A program made the translations under genes and the position numbers. Under the pieces are notes generated by a model. That model saw only the letters and a list, made by a program, of their open reading frames with translations, was not told the origin of the DNA and did not search any database. This document shows positions 24,800 to 32,399 of a stretch of DNA of 36,913 bases, one piece after another; the stretch's first letter is position 1; each line of letters begins with the position of its first letter. This DNA comes from JACMNW01 sp043721855 (GTDB taxonomy: Bacteria; Pseudomonadota; Alphaproteobacteria; Rhodobacterales; Rhodobacteraceae): assembly GCA_043721855.1 (NCBI GenBank), contig JAYSPY010000096.1, positions 1-36,913 of the forward strand. Reading direction: 5' to 3'.

Positions 24800-25708
24800 T
24801 CAAGGCCCATCCACATCCGTCCAAAGCGGATGCGGCACGGTATCCTTGGCGCGAAACAAATACTGCCGAAACACTTGCGCATAGGTCGCGTAGAAATAGC
24901 CGTCATTGCGGGCCAAAAACTGGTCTTTGTTTTGGGCAAACAGGGCTGGCAGCCGGTACCAGGCAAGCCCGGGCTGGCTGTGATGCACAGAATGGTAGTT
25001 GTTGTTCAAAAACAGCAGCGCGAAAAACCCCTTATCCGCAATCACAACCGACCGCGCGCGCGCCAGATCATGCGCACGGTGTTCCAGAAAGGTCCGGATC
25101 TTCAGCAGCCCGAAGCCGAAATAGGCGGCAATCAGATAGGCCCAGACCGGCATGCCGTCCATGACCGCAAGCCAGCCGACCACCAACGCCACGCCGACCC
25201 CATGCAACGCCCACGCCCTCAAGATATGGTGATCGCCGCGCCATATCGCGCGCAGATCGGCACCCACAAACGACCAGACTGAAACCGCTGGCCCCAGCAG
25301 GATGCGACCCAGCAGTGTATTGTTCGCTTTCAACAAGGCTTTTGAAATTTTCGGCAAGCCCGCCCATACTTTCGGGTCCAAAAAGTTCGATTCCGGGTCA
25401 TCATAAGGATCGGTTAAAATTGGGTCGTGGTGATGGGCCAGATGGGTAGCTTTGAACCTGATATAGGGAACATAGATTGTTACCCCCGCAAACACCACAG
25501 CTTCACTCAGCGCCCGGCTTCGAAAAGGGTGGCCGTGCAGCACCTCATGTTGCAATGATGAAAACTGCGCGATGGCGATGCCTGCTACAAAAATTGCCAG
25601 TGGCATCGATAGATCTGCAAGCCAAGTCGTCGCCACCGCGAGGGTCAGGTAAGTTGCAATCAACACAAAAAGCGTGGGCCACTCGACAAAAGGCTGCTTG
25701 GTCTGCAA
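24800..25708 (-). CDS. Membrane fatty acid desaturase, probable TTG start
   Basis: A 302-residue di-iron membrane enzyme with the three histidine boxes of PF00487: HEVLHGH (54-60), HLAHHH (89-94) and HSVHH (in NNNYHSVHHSQPG). Hydrophobic segments surround them. The product probably introduces a double bond or hydroxyl into an acyl chain; the substrate is not determined. No ATG is suitably placed. GGAG lies six bases before a TTG at 25708, giving MQTKQPFVEW. A GTG at 25747 would add 13 residues but has a poorly spaced AAGG. The gene diverges from an XRE-type regulator. Confidence 0.87.
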   Translation of the reverse strand: MQTKQPFVEWPTLFVLIATYLTLAVATTWLADLSMPLAIFVAGIAIAQFSSLQHEVLHGHPFRSRALSEAVVFAGVTIYVPYIRFKATHLAHHHDPILTDPYDDPESNFLDPKVWAGLPKISKALLKANNTLLGRILLGPAVSVWSFVGADLRAIWRGDHHILRAWALHGVGVALVVGWLAVMDGMPVWAYLIAAYFGFGLLKIRTFLEHRAHDLARARSVVIADKGFFALLFLNNNYHSVHHSQPGLAWYRLPALFAQNKDQFLARNDGYFYATYAQVFRQYLFRAKDTVPHPLWTDVDGP

Positions 25709-25785
25709 GATTTTCTCCGTATTTATAACGTGATGCGTGAATAGCACGTGCCTTGACGCTGGGGAATTCCGAAGATAAGCAACAC

Positions 25786-25815
25786 TTAATCACCAATGTT
25801 CTTTAATATCACCAA
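25786..25815. promoter_or_regulatory. Direct repeats in the desaturase-regulator divergent region
   Basis: ATCACCAA occurs twice, at 25789-25796 and 25808-25815, start to start 19 bases apart, each preceded by TTAAT. The region is AT-rich compared with its surroundings and lies just before the regulator start at 25828, whose ribosome binding site AAAGG overlaps its end. It is a reasonable candidate operator for the adjacent XRE protein, possibly acting on both divergent genes. This is inference from position and repetition only. Confidence 0.4.
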
Positions 25816-25827
25816 AGGTAATATATT

Positions 25828-26679
25828 ATGGACAAACGTGATCGGGCTGATCTTTTCAAATCCCGCCTTGCCCAAGCTTTGTCAGAACGCGCCTTGACGC
25901 AAAGCGCGCTGGCCCGTGCGACACGGGTGGATCGTTCGACGATTTCGCAGCTTCTGGCTCCGGGCTCGCGCCTTCCGAACGCGCAGTTGGCTGCAGATTG
26001 TGCAGACGCCCTTGGCATCAGCGCCGATTGGCTGTTGGGCCTGTCTGAGCGGCCCGAGACGTTGGCAGACCTGCTTGCCACCTCGCTTACCATCGCTGAA
26101 GCCCCCCGCGCCCTGATCGACGAGACGATCTTTGGCTGGCACCGCGAGGCGGCAGGATACAAAATCCGCCATGTTCCGGCCACCTTGCCCGACATGTTGA
26201 AAACCCGCGCCATGGTAGAATGGGAATACCGCCCACAACTCGGGCGCACGGCAGAACAGGCTTTGGGGGCGTTTGAAGACCGGCTTGCCTGGATGCGGGG
26301 GGCGAGGTCCGATTATGAAATCGCGCTTCCCTTGCACGAACTGGCCGCGTTTGCCGGGGCTGAGGGTTATTATCAGGGCCTGCCAGCCACGGTCAGGCTG
26401 GAACAGATGGACCGCCTGATCACCCTGTGCGACCAACTTTACCCGTCTTTGCGGCTTTATCTGTTTGACGCGCGACGGGTGTTTTCTGCCCCGGTCACCG
26501 TGTTTGGGCCCCTGCTGGCGGTGATTTATCTGGGCCGCCACTACATTGCGTTTCGCGATTCCGCCCGCGTGGCACAGGTGGCCCAACATTTTGATTGGCT
26601 GGTGCGCGAGGCCAGCCTAAGCGCACGCGATGTCGGGGATCATCTGCGCGGGCTCAGGTCCGGCATTATTGCGGGTTGA
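25828..26679 (+). CDS. XRE-family helix-turn-helix transcriptional regulator
   Basis: A 283-residue protein with an N-terminal helix-turn-helix of the Cro/CI (XRE) type at about residues 8-70 (FKSRLAQALSERALTQSALARATRVDRSTISQLLAPGSRLPNAQLAADCADALGISADWLLGLSE). The remaining 210 residues are a helical domain I cannot assign (YKIRHVPATLPDMLKTRAMVEWEY; MDRLITLCDQLYPSLRLYLFDARRVFSAPVTVFGPLLAVIYLGRHYIAF). It may sense a small ligand. It is divergent from the fatty acid desaturase gene, so control of that gene, itself, or both is likely. AAAGG lies about ten bases before the ATG. Confidence 0.85.
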   Translation: MDKRDRADLFKSRLAQALSERALTQSALARATRVDRSTISQLLAPGSRLPNAQLAADCADALGISADWLLGLSERPETLADLLATSLTIAEAPRALIDETIFGWHREAAGYKIRHVPATLPDMLKTRAMVEWEYRPQLGRTAEQALGAFEDRLAWMRGARSDYEIALPLHELAAFAGAEGYYQGLPATVRLEQMDRLITLCDQLYPSLRLYLFDARRVFSAPVTVFGPLLAVIYLGRHYIAFRDSARVAQVAQHFDWLVREASLSARDVGDHLRGLRSGIIAG

Positions 26680-26686
26680 TCGCTGG

Positions 26687-27223
26687 CTATTTGTTAAAAA
26701 CGCGCAAATTCTCATTGGCATAGCCGTTAAAGTCAAACACTTCGCGGGCCGCGTTCAACCGATCCTGAGGCATGTCCGCCCCGCGATTCAAAACAAAGCC
26801 AAATGCCCCGGACGGCGTGCCAATCGCCATGGTGCGGTAGCCTTCATCAACCCACAAAACCCACCAGTCTTGCCGTAATCCGGTCCTTCCTGTCACAGCA
26901 AAACGGCCCGGCCCGGTTGTTGCAAGTGCGCCTTGCCCCGCCACAGTTTTCCCCGACAAGCACAACTGATATTGCACCTGAATCCCCGTTGCCGCGCGTG
27001 CAAATTCAGCCCCGCCCGTTTCAGCCCCACCCGTGCGACATGTGCCGCCACCTTCGCCCGCAAATGCGGCGACTTGCACCCAATTGCCATCAAGTCTGCT
27101 TACATCGAAAACGGCGTTGGAATATATCGGGGCAGCTGCCGCGCGGAACCCGGCACTGCCGCCGGTTTCACGCGGCCCGCATGCCGCAAGCATCAGTGCT
27201 AACCCCACGCTCACTCGATGCAT
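26687..27223 (-). CDS. Lipocalin-like lipoprotein
   Basis: A 178-residue protein with a short lipoprotein signal (MHRVSVGLALMLAACGPRE; lipobox LAAC, C15). The body carries the lipocalin-type opening VSRLDGNWVQVAAFAGEGG, then GPGRFAV and QDWWVLWVDEGYRTMAIGTPSGAFGFVLNR, similar to the YRTMAIG strand of bacterial Blc-like proteins. Lipocalins bind small hydrophobic ligands; the ligand here is unknown. Its start overlaps the end of the upstream Cys-rich lipoprotein gene by 13 bases, so the two are probably translated together. Confidence 0.8.
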   Translation of the reverse strand: MHRVSVGLALMLAACGPRETGGSAGFRAAAAPIYSNAVFDVSRLDGNWVQVAAFAGEGGGTCRTGGAETGGAEFARAATGIQVQYQLCLSGKTVAGQGALATTGPGRFAVTGRTGLRQDWWVLWVDEGYRTMAIGTPSGAFGFVLNRGADMPQDRLNAAREVFDFNGYANENLRVFNK

Positions 27224-27759
27224 AATGTGACCCGGCTGCCATCTTTTTGCAAAATCTCGTTACAGCCAAACAGCGGCTTGAACGGTGCGCAGGTGCCGGA
27301 TCTGGCAAGGCAAGCAGACGAACAATCACCTTTCTTGCGGCACTGCTTGCCGGCGTCGCGGGTGCGCTGGATACAGGTTTTTGAATTTGATTTTCCCGCG
27401 TTGGACCAAATTCCACCGCGCTTTTCGCATTTAACCTGATCTTTCGACCTCGAAGGCACCGGTGCAGGGGCAGCAGCCTCGGCCAGCGCGGGTGCTGCTT
27501 TGGTGGCAAGTTCTGGGCCAAGTTCTGGGCCAAGTTCTGGGCCAGACTTTGGGCCAGCCTCGGCACTTGGGTCAAGCGGTGCCGGGCGCGCTTTTGGTCG
27601 GCTGCCAACGCCCGCGCCATTATCGGCCGATTCTGCCGCGACAGCGCTGTTCTGGCCAGTCGTGGTCGGTGGTGGTTGTTGCACGGCACCCTGCGGCAAA
27701 ATCTTGCAAGCCGCAATCAACGGCAACATCACGGCAAGGATAAATCCAGCAATGCGCAT
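27211..27759 (-). CDS. Cys-rich lipoprotein of unknown function
   Basis: A 182-residue protein with lipoprotein signal MRIAGFILAVMLPLIAACK (lipobox cysteine C18). Residues about 20-105 form a low-complexity linker rich in Pro, Ala and Glu, containing a GPEL repeat. Residues about 108-182 are a compact domain with eight cysteines (C111, C129, C140, C146, C150, C157, C166, C180; for example GDCSSACLARSGTCAPF and FGCNEIL), suggesting four disulfides in the periplasm. I recognise similar uncharacterised proteins in Rhodobacterales but no function. The start at 27759 is chosen for the signal peptide; the ribosome binding site is weak. It lies downstream of the aldo/keto reductase gene. Confidence 0.78.
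   Translation of the reverse strand: MRIAGFILAVMLPLIAACKILPQGAVQQPPPTTTGQNSAVAAESADNGAGVGSRPKARPAPLDPSAEAGPKSGPELGPELGPELATKAAPALAEAAAPAPVPSRSKDQVKCEKRGGIWSNAGKSNSKTCIQRTRDAGKQCRKKGDCSSACLARSGTCAPFKPLFGCNEILQKDGSRVTLCIE
27508..27555 (-). repeat. 12-bp tandem repeat inside the Cys-rich lipoprotein gene
   Basis: AAGTTCTGGGCC (plus strand) occurs three times exactly at 27508-27519, 27520-27531 and 27532-27543, followed by a degenerate fourth copy AGACTTTGGGCC. It encodes GPEL units in the linker between lipid anchor and Cys-rich domain. The 12-bp period keeps the frame, so copy-number change would only alter linker length. Confidence 0.9.
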
Positions 27760-27858
27760 AGGTGTCTTTCTTGATCTGGCGCGAACCACGCTTGTCTGCA
27801 CATGGCCCGATCGCACCCCCCTGCGCAACCCCCCAGCGGAACCCCGGCGCAAGGCTGT

Positions 27859-28902
27859 CTAATAGGGTGCCGGATAGGCGCGATGTGCTGCACCAATATC
27901 CGCCAACACTTCGGCTGACAGCACAAGCTCCGCCGCAGCGATATTCGTCGCAAGCTGCGCCGCAGACGTAGCCCCGATGATCGGTATCACTGGGAAAGGC
28001 CGTGTCAGGCACCATGCTATGGCCATTTGGCAGGGGTCGATGTGGTGGCGCGCGGCGATACCCAGATAGGCCGATACCGCCTCGAACACATAGGGCGTGA
28101 TACGGCCGCCAAGCGCAGGGGTATGGCTGCGCCGGGATCCTTCGGGTGTCACGCCGCCCGCATATTTGCCCGACAGCATCCCCGTGGCCAGCGGTGAAAA
28201 TCCCAGCAGCGGCATATTTTCCATCACCGATAATTCCGCCCAATCGGTATCGAACTGGCGGCACAGCAAGGAATATTCGTTCTGCACTGTTACCATGGGC
28301 GGCAACCCCAACGCACGCGCCAGCTGTAACCAGCGCCCTGCCCCCCAAACGGATTCGTTGGACAATCCGATTGCGCGAATTTTCCCTTCTGCCATCAGCG
28401 CTTTCGCGGTTTCCAGCACATCAACCATATTGGCGGATACGCTTTCAACATCGCCGCCTCGTGGCGCATAATCCCACATCTGGCGAAAATGATACGACCC
28501 CCGGTTTGGCCAATGTAGCTGGTATAGGTCAATATAATCGGTCCGCAATCGCCTGAGCGCCGCTTCAAGCGCCACACGCATCCCGGCGCCAGTGATCGGT
28601 GCGCCGTCGCGCACCATCATGTTTCCGTGGCCTGTCACTTTTGATGCCAGCACCACCCGGTCTCGCTGCCCTGCGGCAGCAAACCAGTTTCCAATGATTT
28701 CTTCCGTATAACCAATGGTTTGCGCCCGCACCGGATTGGTCGGATACAGTTCTGCCGTGTCCCAGAACGTCACGCCATGATCCAAGGCCTGAGCGATTTG
28801 CGCATGGCCTTCAGCTTGTGAGTTCTGGCTGCCCCAGGTCATGGTTCCAAGACAAAGCTGCGATACGGTCATACCGCTGGTCCCCAAGGGCACTTGTTTC
28901 AT
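27859..28902 (-). CDS. Aldo/keto reductase (Tas-like)
   Basis: A 347-residue NADPH-dependent oxidoreductase. The catalytic tetrad reads D48 and Y53 (FWDTAELYP), K88 (LASKV) and H130 (LYQLHWPNR). The C-terminal cofactor region has VIPIIGATSAAQLATNI. The opening (MKQVPLGTSGMTVSQLCLGTMTWG) and the QLHWPNRGSYHF segment place it near Tas/YghZ-type reductases acting on carbonyl compounds; the natural substrate is unknown. AGGAGGAAGCG precedes the ATG, one of the strongest ribosome binding sites in the window. It diverges from the yceI gene, with a 20-bp tandem repeat in the shared upstream region. Confidence 0.93.
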   Translation of the reverse strand: MKQVPLGTSGMTVSQLCLGTMTWGSQNSQAEGHAQIAQALDHGVTFWDTAELYPTNPVRAQTIGYTEEIIGNWFAAAGQRDRVVLASKVTGHGNMMVRDGAPITGAGMRVALEAALRRLRTDYIDLYQLHWPNRGSYHFRQMWDYAPRGGDVESVSANMVDVLETAKALMAEGKIRAIGLSNESVWGAGRWLQLARALGLPPMVTVQNEYSLLCRQFDTDWAELSVMENMPLLGFSPLATGMLSGKYAGGVTPEGSRRSHTPALGGRITPYVFEAVSAYLGIAARHHIDPCQMAIAWCLTRPFPVIPIIGATSAAQLATNIAAAELVLSAEVLADIGAAHRAYPAPY

Positions 28903-28980
28903 CGCTTCCTCCTGAATAACATGCGGGTAACCTAACGGCTTGCGCGTTCATAGCAAGTCAGCCCGCCAACTGTTGCACGC

Positions 28981-29040
28981 GCAAAAAGTGCCCGTCTTTA
29001 ACAAAAAGTGCCCGTCTTTAACAAAAGGCGCCCGTCTTCT
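28981..29040. repeat. Three 20-bp tandem repeats in a divergent promoter region
   Basis: Units at 28981-29000, 29001-29020 and 29021-29040 share ACAAAAAGTGCCCGTCTTTA; the third has GGCGCCC for GTGCCC and ends TCT. The period of 20 is close to two helical turns, so the units face the same side of the DNA. They lie between the divergent aldo/keto reductase (28902) and yceI (29105) start codons. An array of regulator sites is one reading; a replication-slippage repeat with no function is the other. Confidence 0.85.
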
Positions 29041-29104
29041 AAACGTCATGCACCCTGCCGCGCAATACCATGCTAGCGTCATCTGACACATCAAAGCGAA
29101 CTTC

Positions 29105-29677
29105 ATGAAACCCATGTTTGCCCTGTTCCCTGCGCTTTGGCTTATGCTCGGCACCCCGCTGGCCGCAGCCCCGGCCCATTATGTGCTGGAACCTGACACA
29201 TCGACCGTGGGGTTTGAGACGGATTTTGGCAAAGATCGCATCACAGGCAAGATGCCGATCACAAGCGCCGACCTGACCCTGGATTTTGACAGTATCGCGA
29301 ATTGCAAGGTTGCCGTGACCATTGATGCGTCCGGCGCGCAAGCCAGCTTTCCGTTTGCAGCGCAGGCGATGAAGGGTCCAAAAGTGCTGGATACCGATGC
29401 GCATCCGCAGATCACCTTTGAAAGCACCTCGGTAAAATCTGTGGGTCAGGGTGCGAAAGTGACTGGCTGGGTCACCATTCGCGGCATTAAGCAGCCTATG
29501 GTGTTGAACGCCCAAATCTACCGCCAAAAAGGCACGGCTGACGGGGATCGCAGCCGTCTGTCGATCCACTTGACGGGGGCGGTGCAGCGCAGCAAATTTG
29601 GCGCAACCGGCTGGTCAGATATGGTGGGCGATGAAGTGCGGCTTGATATTCTGGCCCGTATAGCACGGGTAAACTGA
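29105..29677 (+). CDS. YceI family periplasmic protein
   Basis: A 190-residue protein with a signal peptide (MKPMFALFPALWLMLGTPLAAA) and a YceI/lipocalin-like beta-barrel: YVLEPDTSTVGFETDFGKDRITGKM, HPQITFESTSV, GWVTIRGIKQPMVLNAQI and RLSIHLTGAVQRSKFGATGW. YceI proteins bind isoprenoid lipids such as polyprenyl chains in the periplasm. It is followed after three bases by a cytochrome b561 gene, a common pairing, so the two likely act on a shared quinone or isoprenoid. The ribosome binding site is weak. Confidence 0.93.
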   Translation: MKPMFALFPALWLMLGTPLAAAPAHYVLEPDTSTVGFETDFGKDRITGKMPITSADLTLDFDSIANCKVAVTIDASGAQASFPFAAQAMKGPKVLDTDAHPQITFESTSVKSVGQGAKVTGWVTIRGIKQPMVLNAQIYRQKGTADGDRSRLSIHLTGAVQRSKFGATGWSDMVGDEVRLDILARIARVN

Positions 29678-29680
29678 CGG

Positions 29681-30226
29681 ATGATCTTGCTCAATACCGA
29701 TGCCAGCTTTGGCCTGATCAGCCGGTTCTTGCACTGGACCATGGCGCTTGGCGTCATCTTCATGCTGGCACTCGGCGACCGGATCGCTGACATGCAACCC
29801 GATCTATCAACGCTTTACCTTTACGGCCTGCATAAGTCGCTTGGACTTGTCATCCTTACCCTTGCTGTGCTGCGCCTTGTCTGGCACCGAATTAGCCCGC
29901 CTCCACGCCCAATTGGGCCGCCGTCCGCTTGGGGCACGTTTGCTGCCCGTGCGGCACATGCCCTGATCTATGTGCTGCTGATCACCATCCCGCTGTCGGG
30001 CTGGTTTGCTAGTTCGGCCACCGGCATCGACGTGATGATGTTTGACCGCTGGACCCTGCCTGCCATCGCACCTGTGTCAGAGCTGTGGGAAAAGCGCGGT
30101 TTTGCTGTGCACGGCATCCTGACAAAAGCGCTGTTTGGTCTGATCCTTGTGCACATACTGGGGGCTTTGAAGCGCGAAATAGAAGGTGACGGCACCTTGA
30201 CCCGGATGATCAGCGGCAAACGATAG
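29681..30226 (+). CDS. Cytochrome b561
   Basis: A 181-residue four-helix membrane protein of the bacterial cytochrome b561 (CybB) type. Likely haem ligands are H18 (RFLHWTMALG), H51 (YGLHKSLGL), H144 and H158 (AVHGILTKALFGLILVHILGALKRE). It transfers electrons between quinone and a partner in the inner membrane. Its start follows the yceI stop by three bases, indicating one operon. Superoxide oxidase activity is known for E. coli CybB; whether it applies here is unknown. Confidence 0.93.
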   Translation: MILLNTDASFGLISRFLHWTMALGVIFMLALGDRIADMQPDLSTLYLYGLHKSLGLVILTLAVLRLVWHRISPPPRPIGPPSAWGTFAARAAHALIYVLLITIPLSGWFASSATGIDVMMFDRWTLPAIAPVSELWEKRGFAVHGILTKALFGLILVHILGALKREIEGDGTLTRMISGKR

Positions 30227-30256
30227 CCTGGGCCCCTGTAGTCTTGCGTCTGGCCC

Positions 30257-30287
30257 TTCGCCCGCCTCTGCGCTAAAGGAGGGCGAA
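30257..30287 (+). promoter_or_regulatory. Inverted repeat in the metG leader
   Basis: TTCGCCC (30257-30263) and GGGCGAA (30281-30287) pair, with CCT/AGG extending the stem inside one mismatch. It lies 20 bases upstream of metG and 31 after the cytochrome b561 stop. It may end the yceI operon or shape the metG leader. No T-run follows. Confidence 0.45.
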
Positions 30288-30306
30288 AGACCACGAAAGG
30301 CGCATC

Positions 30307-32025
30307 ATGGCACGCATTCTGATTACATCCGCCATTCCCTATATCAATGGGATCAAGCACTTGGGCAACCTTGTGGGCAGCCAACTGCCTGCCGATCTGT
30401 TCGCGCGCTACATGCGTGGGCGCGGCCATGAGGTGATGTTTATCTGCGCCACCGATGAACATGGCACGCCTGCCGAACTGGCCGCCGCCAAGGCAGGCCA
30501 GCCGGTGGACGCGTTTTGCGCCGCCATGCACAGCGTGCACAAGGACATTGCCGATGGCTTTCGGCTGTCGTTCGATCATTTTGGCCGATCCTCCAGCCTG
30601 CGCAACCGCCATTTGACCCAGCATTTTGCGGGCAAACTGGCCGATGCCGGGCTGATCGAGGAAGTGTCTGAAAAGCAGATGTTTTCGATCACCGACAATC
30701 GCTTTTTGCCCGATCGCTACATCACCGGCACCTGCCCGAATTGCGGCTATGCGTCCGCGCGCGGCGATCAATGCGAAAACTGCACCAAACAGCTGGACCC
30801 GACCGATCTGATCAACCCCCGCTCTACCATTTCCGGCTCAACCGATCTGGAAGTGCGTGAAACCAAGCACCTGTATCTGCGCCAACGTGCGCTGCGGGGT
30901 AAGCTGGAGGAATGGATCGACAGCAAAACCGATTGGCCGATCCTGACCACCTCGATTGCCAAGAAATGGCTGAACGACGGTGACGGCCTGCAAGACCGCG
31001 GCATTACCCGTGATCTGCATTGGGGTGTGCCGGTGCAGCGCGGCGATCAGCCTTGGCCGGGGATGGAGGGCAAGGTGTTCTACGTCTGGTTCGATGCGCC
31101 CATTGAATACATCGCAGCCACCGCCGAATGGGCCGATGCGCATGGCAAGCCAGACGCGGCATGGCAGCGCTGGTGGCGCACCGACATGGGCGCAGAGGAC
31201 GTAAAATACTTCCAATTCATGGGCAAGGATAACGTGCCTTTCCATACGCTTAGCTTCCCCGCCACCATCATGGGGTCGGGCGAGCCCTGGAAGCTGGTCG
31301 ATTACATCAAATCCTTCAATTACCTGAATTATGACGGCGGCCAGTTTTCCACCAGTCTTGGCCGTGGCATTTTCATGGATCAGGCCCTGTCGATTCTGCC
31401 ATCCGATTATTGGCGCTGGTGGCTGCTTTCCCACGCCCCCGAAAGTGCAGATAGTGAATTTACGTGGGAAAACTTCCAAGCCTCGGTCAATAAAGATCTG
31501 GCCGATGTTCTGGGCAACCTTGTGTCCCGCGTCACGAAATTCGCCACGTCAAAATTCGGCGATTCGATCCCGGCGGGCGGCACATATGGCGACCGCGAAA
31601 CCGCGCTGATCGCTGACCTTTCCCAAAAACTACGCGCTTACGAAGGCCATATGCAAGCCATGGACGTGCGCAAAGCCGCCTCCGAATTGCGCGGACTTTG
31701 GGTTGCGGGCAACGAATATCTGCAGGCCGCCGCACCGTGGACTGTGGTGAAAACCGATCCGGATGCCGCCGCTGCAATAATCCGGCTGGCGATGAACCTG
31801 ATCCGGCTATACGCCATCATCTCGCGCCCCTTCATTCCAGATGCATCCGCCAGTATGATGCAGGCCGTCGGGTCCACCGACTGGACTTGGCCCGAAGACG
31901 TGGCGCACTGCCTTGATGCCTTGCCGGCGGGCCATGCTTTCACAGTGCCCGAAAATCTGTTCCGCAAGATCACCGATGAAGAACGCGCCGATTGGCAGCA
32001 GCGTTTCTCGGGCATCCGCACCTGA
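30307..32025 (+). CDS. metG: Methionyl-tRNA synthetase
   Basis: A 572-residue class I synthetase charging tRNA-Met. The HIGH counterpart is HLGN (18-21), in AIPYINGIKHLGNLVGSQLPADL. One zinc knuckle is visible: C143, C146, C156 and C159 (CPNC...CENC). The KMSKS counterpart reads QFSTS (346-350) in YDGGQFSTSLGRGIF, lacking the first lysine of KFSTS-type loops. There is no C-terminal tRNA-binding domain of the EMAP/Arc1p type, so this is the shorter form. AAAGG lies seven bases before the ATG. Confidence 0.96.
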   Translation: MARILITSAIPYINGIKHLGNLVGSQLPADLFARYMRGRGHEVMFICATDEHGTPAELAAAKAGQPVDAFCAAMHSVHKDIADGFRLSFDHFGRSSSLRNRHLTQHFAGKLADAGLIEEVSEKQMFSITDNRFLPDRYITGTCPNCGYASARGDQCENCTKQLDPTDLINPRSTISGSTDLEVRETKHLYLRQRALRGKLEEWIDSKTDWPILTTSIAKKWLNDGDGLQDRGITRDLHWGVPVQRGDQPWPGMEGKVFYVWFDAPIEYIAATAEWADAHGKPDAAWQRWWRTDMGAEDVKYFQFMGKDNVPFHTLSFPATIMGSGEPWKLVDYIKSFNYLNYDGGQFSTSLGRGIFMDQALSILPSDYWRWWLLSHAPESADSEFTWENFQASVNKDLADVLGNLVSRVTKFATSKFGDSIPAGGTYGDRETALIADLSQKLRAYEGHMQAMDVRKAASELRGLWVAGNEYLQAAAPWTVVKTDPDAAAAIIRLAMNLIRLYAIISRPFIPDASASMMQAVGSTDWTWPEDVAHCLDALPAGHAFTVPENLFRKITDEERADWQQRFSGIRT

Positions 32026-32039
32026 TCACATGTCGGTTT

Positions 32040-32073
32040 GCGGGCTGCCTTAACCAAGGGCAACCGCTTTTTT
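32040..32073 (+). terminator. Intrinsic terminator after metG
   Basis: GCGG...GCC and GGC...CCGC form an interrupted stem around a TTAACCAA loop, followed by six T at 32068-32073. It lies 14 bases after the metG stop. Position and T-run fit a Rho-independent terminator separating metG from the iron operon. Confidence 0.65.
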
Positions 32074-32084
32074 ACGCAGATTAT

Positions 32085-32101
32085 ATTCTGACTAAAAGAA
32101 T
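32085..32101. promoter_or_regulatory. Candidate iron-responsive operator upstream of hemP
   Basis: ATTCT-GACTAAA-AGAAT is a 17-base dyad in an AT-rich island about 100 bases upstream of hemP. It contains CTGACTAAAA, and a TTTAGAA half-site typical of Irr boxes occurs downstream at about 32133. Because HemP and imelysin genes are usually iron-repressed, an Irr, RirA or IscR-type site is expected here. None of the known consensus motifs is fully matched. Confidence 0.35.
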
Positions 32102-32198
32102 CGCCTTTACAAACCCGATGTTTTCACTCAGGTTTAGAAAAAACGTCCAGCCGTCCCGTTGATAAGCCCGGTCCAACCCATAAAACAAGGCCATGACC

Positions 32199-32360
32199 AT
32201 GAATATCTTTGTTGATATGGCGTCGCAGGGTGTGGATGGCACCCCGGTTCATCACGCCATAATCCTGACCGAAGGCGGTGCGCGGGCGCGCATCGTTCTG
32301 AACGGGCAAGTCTACAGCCTGCGGACAACAGGTGCTGGCAAACTGATCTTGACCAACTAA
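32199..32360 (+). CDS. hemP: HemP-like hemin uptake protein
   Basis: A small gene of 53 codons (MNIFVDMASQGVDGTPVHH...). The C-terminal half, ARIVLNGQVYSLRTTGAGKLILTN, matches the HemP signature (GxxYxLRxTxxGKLILTK). HemP peptides occur with haem uptake genes and are needed for full expression of haem uptake in some species. AAGG lies eight bases before the ATG at 32199; an ATG at 32193 has it too close. The stop at 32358 is 39 bases before the imelysin start, so the two are likely co-transcribed. No hmu transporter genes are visible here. Confidence 0.8.
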   Translation: MNIFVDMASQGVDGTPVHHAIILTEGGARARIVLNGQVYSLRTTGAGKLILTN

Positions 32361-32399
32361 TTGCCTGTCCCGACCGCGATAAACTTGAATGAGGCTCCG

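Noticed and set aside
28981..29040. CRISPR-like repeats
   Set aside because: The three 20-bp units are directly adjacent with no spacers, and no cas gene is present.
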